From an uncultured Clostridia bacterium (GTDB lineage: Bacteria > Bacillota > Clostridia > Christensenellales > CALWSW01), in assembly GCA_937874755.1 (NCBI GenBank), contig CALNBC010000042.1, positions 1 to 7,251 of the forward strand: 7,251 nt of DNA. The letters are read 5' to 3'. The notes below the pieces were generated by a model. The model worked only from the letters and a program-made list of their open reading frames with translations. It was not told where the DNA came from and searched no databases. Of the stretch, positions 1 to 6,957 are shown in pieces; the first letter of the stretch is position 1, and each line of letters starts with the position of its first letter. The position numbers were made by a program, and so were the translations under genes.

Positions 1-971
1 CAGTCCATGCCCTTGTACATACCCATGGGGTTGTCGTTCGGGCGCTTGAAGTGCGTCTTAACATCGTCGAGTTTTTCGCCTACGATGTCTATCTTCTTGA
101 TGTTGATTTCGCCCAGCCCTTCGACGCCTGCGGTTCTGATGGCGGGAATTTCCATCGGGTCAAAGCCCATGATGGAGCAGGTCACAGCATCGACCGCACA
201 AGTATCGGTTCCGGCGATTATCATGTTCATCTCAATTGGCGTGCCTGCGTGCGGTCCTTGACCCTCCATGCCGATGATGCCGTCGATTATTGTAAGGTCT
301 GCTTTGCGGAGCTTGAGAAGGTCGGCCAGCTTCTGACCGAGATCAATCCTGTGCACACCCTGCTGCTGATCGCTCGGGTGTACATTCGGGATAATTCCGT
401 TCCAGTTCTTAATGCCCAGCGTGACCGTACCGGCCAGGTGGACTTTCATCTTCGGGAGGTTGATTACGACGTCGGCATCGAGGAAGGGTTTGAACACCGT
501 AGCCTTCTTGAAGAGTTTGGCTCCGGGAATGTCGACAGGGATGGTTTCCGTCTCGTCGAAATAAATCACGTCGTCCGCGCCGCCAAGGCGGGCGGCCTGT
601 TCCATCCCTGCAACCTCGAAGGCGGACTTGGCCCTGCCGATGTGCATGCCCAAAGAAGGATTATCGCCCACGTACACTTTGGCGGCTTTCGAGTTCTCCT
701 TCACGTATGCGGTTACAGCTTCGACCGTGCGGGGGTCCACCACCGCGAAACTCTCGGGGGGCGCTTGGAACGCCAGGTTGGGTTTGATGAGGACGGTGTC
801 TCCCTCTTTGATTATCGCGTCCAGAGAGCCGATAGCAAGCTCTACCGCTTTTGCAACGGCCTCTTTGATTACTGCGATATCACTATCGAGACGGGTGTAC
901 TTTCCGGCAATAAAACCGTCATTGCCTTCGGGCTTTGCACATTTGACGATTGCAACCTTGGGTTTGCTCAT
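1..971 (-). CDS. DUF362 domain-containing protein, partial (C-terminus beyond the left edge)
   Basis: The minus-strand frame opens at ATG 971-969 and stays open for 323 codons to the window edge, so only the N-terminal part is seen. AAAGGAGG (986-979) lies 7 nt upstream of the ATG, which fixes the start. Family signatures visible by eye are GDTVLIKPNL (57-66), a VVDPRTVEAV segment (78-87), YVGDNPSLG (100-108), DADVVINLPKMKVH (165-178) followed by TLGIKNWNG (184-192), then IDGIIGMEGQGPHAGTP (229-245) and IIAGTDTCAVDAV (251-263). These match DUF362, a cytoplasmic family of unsettled biochemical role that sometimes carries a C-terminal 4Fe-4S ferredoxin domain. The visible cysteines (11, 258, 265) do not form an Fe-S motif, so any ferredoxin domain would lie outside the window. 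No signal peptide or membrane segment is seen. The gene lies downstream of the MBOAT/DHHW cluster on the same strand but 265 bp away, with candidate promoters of its own. Family assignment is firm; function is unknown. Confidence 0.88.
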   Translation of the reverse strand, partial: MSKPKVAIVKCAKPEGNDGFIAGKYTRLDSDIAVIKEAVAKAVELAIGSLDAIIKEGDTVLIKPNLAFQAPPESFAVVDPRTVEAVTAYVKENSKAAKVYVGDNPSLGMHIGRAKSAFEVAGMEQAARLGGADDVIYFDETETIPVDIPGAKLFKKATVFKPFLDADVVINLPKMKVHLAGTVTLGIKNWNGIIPNVHPSDQQQGVHRIDLGQKLADLLKLRKADLTIIDGIIGMEGQGPHAGTPIEMNMIIAGTDTCAVDAVTCSIMGFDPMEIPAIRTAGVEGLGEINIKKIDIVGEKLDDVKTHFKRPNDNPMGMYKGMD

Positions 972-1056
972 TGTATTGCCTCCTTTAGATTAAAAAAACG
1001 GGAAGGTTATGGAATACTCGGTCGCGCATCCACTTATACCTACCCGTTATATATTC

Positions 1057-1085
1057 AGTGTAATTCAGAAGTATGTATTTGTCAA
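1057..1085 (-). promoter_or_regulatory. Candidate sigma-A promoter of the DUF362 gene
   Basis: Read on the minus strand, a perfect -35 TTGACA (1085-1080) is followed after 17 bp by TACACT (1062-1057), which matches 4 of 6 bases of TATAAT. The predicted start near 1050 would leave a leader of roughly 80 nt before the DUF362 ATG. The -10 is mediocre, so this is a prediction only. Confidence 0.45.
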
Positions 1086-1113
1086 ATAGTTCCTTGTCTG
1101 AATTTTTTTGTAA

Positions 1114-1150
1114 TTAACATATTGTGGATAAATATCGCTGTTTATGTTAA
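1114..1150. repeat. Inverted repeat enclosing a perfect DnaA-box match
   Basis: TTAACATA (1114-1121) and TATGTTAA (1143-1150) are exact reverse complements 21 bp apart. Between them lie TGTGGATAA (1123-1131), the exact complement of the DnaA consensus TTATCCACA, and a small palindrome GATA-AA-TATC (1127-1136). The surroundings are AT-rich, including a run of seven T at 1103-1109. There is no GC-rich stem with a U-tract, so this is not a terminator. It may be a protein-binding site upstream of the DUF362 gene. A single DnaA box does not make an origin and could be chance. Confidence 0.35.
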
Positions 1151-1183
1151 CAACTGTGACTCCCGGCATTTTACATCTTCAGG

Positions 1184-1211
1184 AAAATACCATTTCGACG
1201 CTAAATGTCAA
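1184..1211 (-). promoter_or_regulatory. Alternative upstream promoter candidate for the DUF362 gene
   Basis: A second perfect TTGACA (1211-1206, minus strand) is followed after 16 bp by TATTTT (1189-1184, 4 of 6). It lies just past the DHHW stop codon. If used, its transcript would include the inverted repeat at 1114-1150 in a leader of about 200 nt. It is weaker than the promoter at 1057-1085 because of the shorter spacer. Confidence 0.3.
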
Positions 1212-1236
1212 TAAAAAACATCTCCTGGGTTCTATG

Positions 1237-2346
1237 CTATTTCAATATGCTTCCGCTGTTCAAAAGCGAAGTTCCGTATAGGAACAGCACGTCCTGACCA
1301 GCAAAGTCGACGTACTGCCCCACTATCGACGCGGAAACATAGCGAAGGTCTATCAATGTAATTTTTGAGTACGCCCCAAGCAGCAGCGGGGCGAGGCTGC
1401 TCGCGGAGGAATCCCTGAAAACTATCAATTCTCTTTCGGTTTTTGCTTTCGGGCATTCGACGGTTACGATGGTCGCCGCTCCGTCCAAAAACACGTCGTA
1501 ACCATCCAAGCCGGCAAAATTGCCCAGAGTGTAGACGGGCAGAATTTGTCCGGGCTTATCCGCGCTGCGCACCGTTGCGCATTCAGTGTACTCGCTCACC
1601 AAGTAAGCTAGTGTATCCGGTTGCACGTTAAGCGCGGACTGCCCCCAGTAAACACCGTAAAACGGGCTGAGTTCGCGGGTTTCGTAGTCGCTCTTGCCCG
1701 GCACTCCCCCGGCACCCATCGCCTTCGCCAACTTTTGCGCCACAGGGATTATGCGCTCCTGACGCCAGTGAGCATCTGTCTTGAAGTAATCGTCAAGAGT
1801 CAGGGTGCCAAAAATGTCAACATAGGTCATTTCGGCGGGTACGCCCTCGCGCATGAGCTCCATCAGCCAGTCATAATCGAGTGCCGTTCTGCCGCTCTTT
1901 TCTGCTGCAAAATAGTTTTTGTCCGGTACCACCGACCAGTAAACATTCATGCCGTCCAGATAACCGGCGTAAACTTCGGCTATCTTTGCTGCAGCGCAGC
2001 GCACCTGTTCCTCCTTCAGCGGGTATTCCAACTTGAATACCGAATCCCCGACGAGATACACACCGTTGTTGTCCAGCTGCCTAAATAGCCCGAATCGAAG
2101 TGCGGCCTTGATTGTGCGCCATTCGTCCCTGAAGGGAAACTGGTCGAGCAGGTAATCCTCGAGCTTCGTCATGTACTCCCCGTCCATCACCGCATCGGCG
2201 GAAAGCTCCGGTTGTTGGACGAGCTTGCGCCGCTCGGCGCGCGAAACGGTGACATCGGGCAGTATCGCCCCCAAGAAGGCAAGCCCGAACACAAACACCA
2301 CAAACACAGCGATTATAGCGATGTTCTTCACTCTTTCTAACTTCAT
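1237..2346 (-). CDS. DHHW family protein, AlgX/AlgJ-like SGNH O-acetyltransferase partner
   Basis: This 369-residue protein probably transfers acetyl groups to a surface polysaccharide outside the membrane, working with the MBOAT protein encoded 23 bp upstream. Residues 9-29 form one hydrophobic segment (signal anchor), with the rest outside. An FPFRDEWRTIK motif (70-80) and NNGVYLVGD (93-101) are typical of the DHHW/AlgX group. Asp191 and His193 in KTDAHW (189-194) and Ser313 in VFRDSSASSLAPLL (309-322) fit the Asp-His and Ser of the AlgJ/AlgX SGNH active site, so the catalytic set looks intact. The start is set at ATG 2346-2344 because GGAGG lies 5 nt upstream; an in-frame ATG six codons earlier (2364) lacks a comparable site and would itself overlap this ribosome-binding sequence. 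No carbohydrate-binding domain is evident. No clear terminator follows. The family call is strong; the acetylation role is inferred from family and context, and the glycan is unknown. Confidence 0.85.
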   Translation of the reverse strand: MKLERVKNIAIIAVFVVFVFGLAFLGAILPDVTVSRAERRKLVQQPELSADAVMDGEYMTKLEDYLLDQFPFRDEWRTIKAALRFGLFRQLDNNGVYLVGDSVFKLEYPLKEEQVRCAAAKIAEVYAGYLDGMNVYWSVVPDKNYFAAEKSGRTALDYDWLMELMREGVPAEMTYVDIFGTLTLDDYFKTDAHWRQERIIPVAQKLAKAMGAGGVPGKSDYETRELSPFYGVYWGQSALNVQPDTLAYLVSEYTECATVRSADKPGQILPVYTLGNFAGLDGYDVFLDGAATIVTVECPKAKTERELIVFRDSSASSLAPLLLGAYSKITLIDLRYVSASIVGQYVDFAGQDVLFLYGTSLLNSGSILK

Positions 2347-2351
2347 GCCAG

Positions 2352-2356
2352 CCTCC
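2352..2356 (-). promoter_or_regulatory. Ribosome binding site fixing the DHHW start
   Basis: GGAGG on the minus strand sits 5 nt before ATG 2346-2344. It lies inside the reading frame of the longer alternative start at 2364, which argues for the shorter protein. Confidence 0.65.
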
Positions 2357-2369
2357 ATGCGCACAAGTG

Positions 2370-3761
2370 CTAAAACCTAAAATATAGGAACGGGTTGAAG
2401 GAGCCGTCCACCAGCGCCGCCGTGGATGCGAGCATCAGCGCGGCGATTGCCAGCGGTTCCAGCCCCATGGCGAGGGGCTTCTCCTTGAATCGGTTCCACG
2501 CCCTTGCGATTAGCGGCGTCGCCCCGACGGCACCAACCGCCAGCAGTACGGCGTAGCTTTTTAGGTAATAGCCCGTTTCAAAGGTGTACGCAGGCAATCC
2601 GGAAAGCCCAAAAAGACCCGACAATACCGAAATTACGCCGCCCTGCTCGTCCGCGCCGAATATGGCGAAGCTCACCGCGAGGAAGAACAGCACATACGCG
2701 CGGACTACGACCTTCGGGGCGCGCTTTAGCGGCTCATGCAAAAGCAGTTTTTCGATAGTCAGCATGACGCCGAAATAAAGACCCCAAATCGCGAAGTTCC
2801 AGCTTGCGCCGTGCCACAGACCTGTCAGCAGCCAAACGACGAATATGTTCCGCATCCATTTTGCCTTACTCCTCCTGTTGCCGCCCAAGGGAATGTATAC
2901 GTAGTCCCGAAACCAGCTTCCCAGGGTTATGTGCCACCGCCGCCAGAATTCAGTCAGTGAACGGGAAATGTAGGGGTAATCGAAGTTTTCCGGGAAGTTG
3001 AATCCGAACATTTTTCCCAGGCCTATCGCCATATCGGAGTAGCCTGAAAAATCGAAGTATATCTGAAGCATATAGGCAAGCACATACACCCAGTAAAAGA
3101 GCGTGCTCTTTTCGCCGCTCTCCGTAAACGCGGCGCAAAGCTCGCCCAAGGCGTTGGCGAGCAGCACCTTTTTGCCCAGCCCGAAGGCAAAGCGTTTTAT
3201 GCCCGCAGCGGCGCCCGAGATTGTGACTCTTCTCTCCGTGAGTTCATCGGCAACGTCCTTATACCGCACGATAGGCCCCGCGATGAGCTGGGGAAAGAGC
3301 GAAACGAAGGTAGCGAGGGTAAATATGTTGCGTTCCGCCTTGACCGCGCCGCGGTACACATCTATCGTGTAGCTCATGGTTTGGAATGTGTAAAAACTGA
3401 TGCCTATGGGAAGTCTGACGCCGGGCAAAGGGATGCTCGTTCCTGCCAGTGAATTGACTGTGCCGACGACGAAATCCGAATACTTAAAAAACCCCAGCAG
3501 GGCGAGGTTCACAATTACGGAGGAAATCAGCGCAACCTTAGCTTCCTTCTGCCCCCTATGCTTTTCAATGTAAAGGCTGTGCAGGTAATCGCTGAGGGAG
3601 GATATCAAGAGTAGCAGCGTGTACGCCCGCTCTCCGAAAAAGTAGAACAGCAGACTAAAGAATAGCAACACGCCGTTTTTCCATCTTTTGGGCGCGACGA
3701 AATAAGCCAGCAATACCGCCGGCAAAAACAAATATAGAAATGACGCGCTGGAAAACAGCAT
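2370..3761 (-). CDS. MBOAT family membrane-bound O-acyltransferase (AlgI/DltB-like)
   Basis: This 463-residue polytopic membrane protein belongs to the MBOAT family and probably brings acetyl or another acyl group across the membrane for O-acylation of a surface glycan. Hydrophobic segments run through most of the sequence, beginning at residues 7-22 and 30-42. Family signatures include LPIGISFYTFQTMSYTIDVY (117-136), FPQLIAGPIVRY (156-167), YFDFSGYSDMAIGLGKMFG (235-253), the RRWHITLGSWFRDYVYIPLG stretch (274-293) with conserved His277, and LLTGLWHGASWNFAIWG (311-327) with the expected catalytic His317. The C-terminus FNPFLYFRF resembles the terminal motif common in AlgI/DltB-type proteins. 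Length is normal for the family. The start has GAGGT 5 nt upstream. The DHHW gene follows after 23 bp and is almost certainly cotranscribed. DltB is less likely because no dltA, dltC or dltD neighbours are present and the partner is DHHW/AlgX-like. Confidence 0.93.
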   Translation of the reverse strand: MLFSSASFLYLFLPAVLLAYFVAPKRWKNGVLLFFSLLFYFFGERAYTLLLLISSLSDYLHSLYIEKHRGQKEAKVALISSVIVNLALLGFFKYSDFVVGTVNSLAGTSIPLPGVRLPIGISFYTFQTMSYTIDVYRGAVKAERNIFTLATFVSLFPQLIAGPIVRYKDVADELTERRVTISGAAAGIKRFAFGLGKKVLLANALGELCAAFTESGEKSTLFYWVYVLAYMLQIYFDFSGYSDMAIGLGKMFGFNFPENFDYPYISRSLTEFWRRWHITLGSWFRDYVYIPLGGNRRSKAKWMRNIFVVWLLTGLWHGASWNFAIWGLYFGVMLTIEKLLLHEPLKRAPKVVVRAYVLFFLAVSFAIFGADEQGGVISVLSGLFGLSGLPAYTFETGYYLKSYAVLLAVGAVGATPLIARAWNRFKEKPLAMGLEPLAIAALMLASTAALVDGSFNPFLYFRF

Positions 3762-3773
3762 GGTTTACCTCAT

Positions 3774-3810
3774 AAAATTCCCTCCGCGCCACTTGCGGTG
3801 CGGAGGGAAT
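3774..3810 (-). terminator. Hairpin with short U-tract between the lipoprotein and MBOAT genes (terminator or attenuator)
   Basis: ATTCCCTCCGC (3777-3787) and GCGGAGGGAAT (3800-3810) are perfectly complementary (11 bp), and three more inner pairs (one a G-U) leave a 6-nt loop. Read on the minus strand, the stem runs into TTTT and then ATGAGG. It sits 23 nt after the lipoprotein stop codon, and its 3' arm ends only 15 nt before the MBOAT start codon, next to that gene's ribosome-binding site. The U-tract is short, so partial readthrough into MBOAT and DHHW is plausible. No separate promoter can fit convincingly between the hairpin and MBOAT. Confidence 0.65.
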
Positions 3811-3832
3811 CAGCCCACCTTAGGCCTTGCGG

Positions 3833-4309
3833 TTAATTGAACAGATTGTCAAAGTTTTCGGATATGGCATCCGCCAGCTCCTCGTAGGACATGAGCAGCA
3901 TTATAGTGTTGCCATGCCGGCTGACTATGGTTTTTTCGGCGCTGACGCATATCCACTTGTTTGGGTTTGCGTTTGCTTCCATATCAGAGGCGACCTGCAC
4001 TGCGTCCGCGCCTTCCGGCACTCGCACCAGCACCACCGAATGGGCACTGGGAGACATGAGCGCTTCGGACGCGAGCCCCTCTGCCCCGTCAGGAGGAGCG
4101 ATGAATGCGTAAGTTGCCCATTTGTCGCCGCTCAGCTCGACACTCTCCGATTCGGGGAGGTTCTCCACGCCATCAAGTATTGCGTCCATTATTTCATCGA
4201 GCGTCATGCTTTCACCAGTCGTTTCACCTGTGCCGCTGCCCGCGGCTGCGCAGGCGGAAAATCCAAGAACAAGCCCGAGGGCAAGGACTATTGACAGTAG
4301 TTTTTTCAT
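3833..4309 (-). CDS. DUF4358 family lipoprotein
   Basis: This 158-residue predicted lipoprotein has a lipoprotein signal peptide: MKKLL, a hydrophobic core (6-17) and a lipobox FSAC with lipidated Cys20. A short Ser/Gly/Thr-rich linker (about 21-35) follows. The remaining domain fits DUF4358: an acidic helix MTLDEIMDAILDGVENLP (35-52), MSPSAHSVVLVRVPEGAD (85-102), and the characteristic NPNKWICVSAEKTIVSRHGN (115-134). A C-terminal helix EELADAISENFDNLF ends the protein. Function is unknown; it would be anchored on the outer face of the cytoplasmic membrane. It is the first gene of the minus-strand cluster with MBOAT and DHHW, which suggests a role in the same extracellular acyl-transfer process, but a hairpin separates it from MBOAT. 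The ribosome-binding site is weak: GGAAAAG lies about 10 nt upstream. The start is supported by the signal peptide beginning right at this Met. Confidence 0.87.
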   Translation of the reverse strand: MKKLLSIVLALGLVLGFSACAAAGSGTGETTGESMTLDEIMDAILDGVENLPESESVELSGDKWATYAFIAPPDGAEGLASEALMSPSAHSVVLVRVPEGADAVQVASDMEANANPNKWICVSAEKTIVSRHGNTIMLLMSYEELADAISENFDNLFN

Positions 4310-4551
4310 TTAATATCGTCTTTTCCTTTTCTATTTATTTGAGAGCGCCGACCGATCTGCACCCCGAAGAAGTGCGCTCCATACTATTCCTAAGACGATA
4401 GATTCTGCGTAACTGTTCCCGGAATTATCTGCCTGGGTTTGCCGATGCCAGCGTTATGCAACATCTTGAGCTGAATCTATCATTTCCAATGACTTTATAC
4501 CCCTGTTTTGCCTTATGGCTGAACAACATATGAAATTGTGTGTCGTCCTTG

Positions 4552-4580
4552 TTGCAATTCGGGCGAATGCTCTGTATAAT
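4552..4580 (+). promoter_or_regulatory. Sigma-A-type promoter of gdhA
   Basis: TTGCAA (4552-4557) and a perfect TATAAT (4575-4580) are 17 bp apart. The expected start near 4587 gives a leader of about 119 nt before the gdhA ATG. An imperfect palindrome, GCAATTCGGGCGAATGC (4554-4570), overlaps the -35 and spacer and could be an operator; that is speculative. Confidence 0.72.
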
Positions 4581-4604
4581 GTTTTGTGCATCGGGGTATT
4601 TTAC

Positions 4605-4637
4605 CTCCGTTTGAGTACTGCCGGAGAGCTTTTTCTT
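4605..4637 (+). promoter_or_regulatory. Weak hairpin followed by a T-run in the gdhA leader
   Basis: CTCCG (4605-4609) pairs with CGGAG (4622-4626) across a 12-nt loop. Three bases later comes TTTTTCTT (4630-4637). This has the order of parts of an attenuator, but the 5-bp stem is too weak to be sure it terminates transcription. Confidence 0.2.
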
Positions 4638-4645
4638 GGCATTGA

Positions 4646-6037
<1,392 letters not shown>

Positions 6038-6059
6038 ACCCGATATCGAACAAAAAACC

Positions 6060-6098
6060 AACCGCGCTTTGGATTTCAAGGCGCGGTTTTTTGTTGTT
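6060..6098 (+). terminator. Rho-independent terminator of gdhA
   Basis: AACCGCGCTTTG (6060-6071) pairs with CAAGGCGCGGTT (6077-6088) in a 12-bp stem (one G-U) with a 5-nt loop, followed by TTTTGTTGTT. Six A precede the stem at 6052-6057, so it could also act in the opposite direction, although no minus-strand gene reaches it. Confidence 0.93.
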
Positions 6099-6127
6099 CT
6101 AATGCGTCAAGTGAACCAACGCTCACC

Positions 6128-6156
6128 TTTACAAAACTCTGAAACGAGAATATTAT
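6128..6156 (+). promoter_or_regulatory. Sigma-A-type promoter of the CDGSH gene
   Basis: TTTACA (6128-6133) and TATTAT (6151-6156) each match 5 of 6 consensus bases and are 17 bp apart. The expected start near 6163 leaves a short leader of about 30 nt before the ATG at 6195. It lies just after the gdhA terminator, consistent with an independent transcription unit. Confidence 0.65.
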
Positions 6157-6194
6157 TAACACAGAAAAATCTATAAAAGCGGAAGGACACCGTA

Positions 6195-6878
6195 ATGAGC
6201 GACAAGAACGGCAAATGCAAGGTTAAAATACTCCCAGGTGGTCCCTATTTGGTGATGGGAGGGGTTCCTCTTTCGGAAAAGCGCATAGTCTGCAAGCGCA
6301 GAATATATAAGATGGAACCCGGGCGAGAGCTACCTCAGTCCGAAAGCTACGCTTTGTGCCGTTGCGGCAAAAGCAAGAACGCCCCATTTTGCGACGGTTC
6401 CCACCAAGCCGCAGGCTTTAGCGGCGAGGAGACCGCCTCTAGAGAGGAGTACCTTAATAGGGCAGAACTTATCGAGGGTCCGGGCATCGATTTGCTGGAC
6501 GATGGGCGATGCGCCCTGGCGCGCTTTTGCCACAGGAAGGACTCCGATGCGTGGGAGTTGACCGAATGTTCCGATACTCAGGAGAACCGTGCCGAGGCCA
6601 TACTCGCTGCATCCGAATGCCCCGCAGGGCGGCTGACCGCAAGAGGGAAGGACGGCACATTATACGAACCTGATTACGAACCCTCCATAGAAATAATACA
6701 GGATCCTGACAGGAGCGTGAGCGCAGGGATATCCATCAAGGGCGGCATCCCAATCGAATCGGCGGACAGCACCACCTACGAGGTGCGAAACAGAGTCATG
6801 CTTTGCCGCTGTGGAGGCTCGCGCAACAAGCCTTTTTGCGACGCTTCTCACATCGCCATCGAGTACCTGGACAAATAG
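6195..6878 (+). CDS. Double-CDGSH iron-sulfur protein with central four-cysteine (Fer4_19-like) region
   Basis: This is a predicted soluble 227-residue iron-sulfur protein. The first CDGSH motif, CRCGKSKNAPFCDGSH, supplies Cys55, Cys57, Cys66 and His70; the second, CRCGGSRNKPFCDASH, supplies Cys204, Cys206, Cys215 and His219. In this family three Cys and one His bind a 2Fe-2S cluster. Between them, Cys106, Cys112, Cys125 and Cys142 (ASECPAGRL) with Trp120 resemble the divergent single-cluster ferredoxin domain Fer4_19, so a third cluster is likely. Each CDGSH motif is preceded by a similar segment, YLVMGGVPL (18-26) and ISIKGGIPI (179-187), pointing to an internal duplication around the central domain. 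GGAAGGA 7 nt upstream supports the start. The gene stands alone between its own promoter and a terminator. A role in electron transfer, redox sensing or Fe-S handling is inference; substrate and partners are unknown. Confidence 0.9.
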   Translation: MSDKNGKCKVKILPGGPYLVMGGVPLSEKRIVCKRRIYKMEPGRELPQSESYALCRCGKSKNAPFCDGSHQAAGFSGEETASREEYLNRAELIEGPGIDLLDDGRCALARFCHRKDSDAWELTECSDTQENRAEAILAASECPAGRLTARGKDGTLYEPDYEPSIEIIQDPDRSVSAGISIKGGIPIESADSTTYEVRNRVMLCRCGGSRNKPFCDASHIAIEYLDK

Positions 6879-6897
6879 CGCAAATCGAGCAATTATA

Positions 6898-6931
6898 AAA
6901 ACCGCGCTTTAATTGGTCAAAGCGCGGTTTT
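6898..6931. terminator. Bidirectional terminator shared by the convergent CDGSH and amidohydrolase genes
   Basis: AAAACCGCGCTTT (6898-6910) and AAAGCGCGGTTTT (6919-6931) form a perfect 13-bp stem with an 8-nt loop. On the plus strand the stem ends in TTTT followed by AGATTTATTT; on the minus strand it ends in TTTT followed by ATAATT. It lies 19 bp after the CDGSH stop and 26 bp after the amidohydrolase stop. Confidence 0.9.
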
Positions 6932-6957
6932 AGATTTATTTAATTTTGGTGACTGTT

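Noticed and set aside
1099..1151. Replication origin
   Set aside because: There is only one DnaA box, no cluster of boxes or unwinding repeats, and no dnaA, dnaN or rep gene nearby.
51..1214. Long plus-strand open frame of 387 codons opposite the DUF362 gene
   Set aside because: It is antisense to a gene with clear family motifs and a perfect ribosome-binding site; its own translation shows no recognisable domain and runs through the AT-rich intergenic region.
2347..2364. Upstream ATG as start of the DHHW protein
   Set aside because: The GGAGG that serves the ATG at 2346 lies inside this extension, and nothing similar precedes the ATG at 2364.
4343..4379. GAGCGC/GCGCTC hairpin upstream of the lipoprotein gene as a terminator or riboswitch
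   Set aside because: No T-run follows on either strand, and the sequence does not fit any riboswitch consensus I recognise; it is noted only as possible leader structure.
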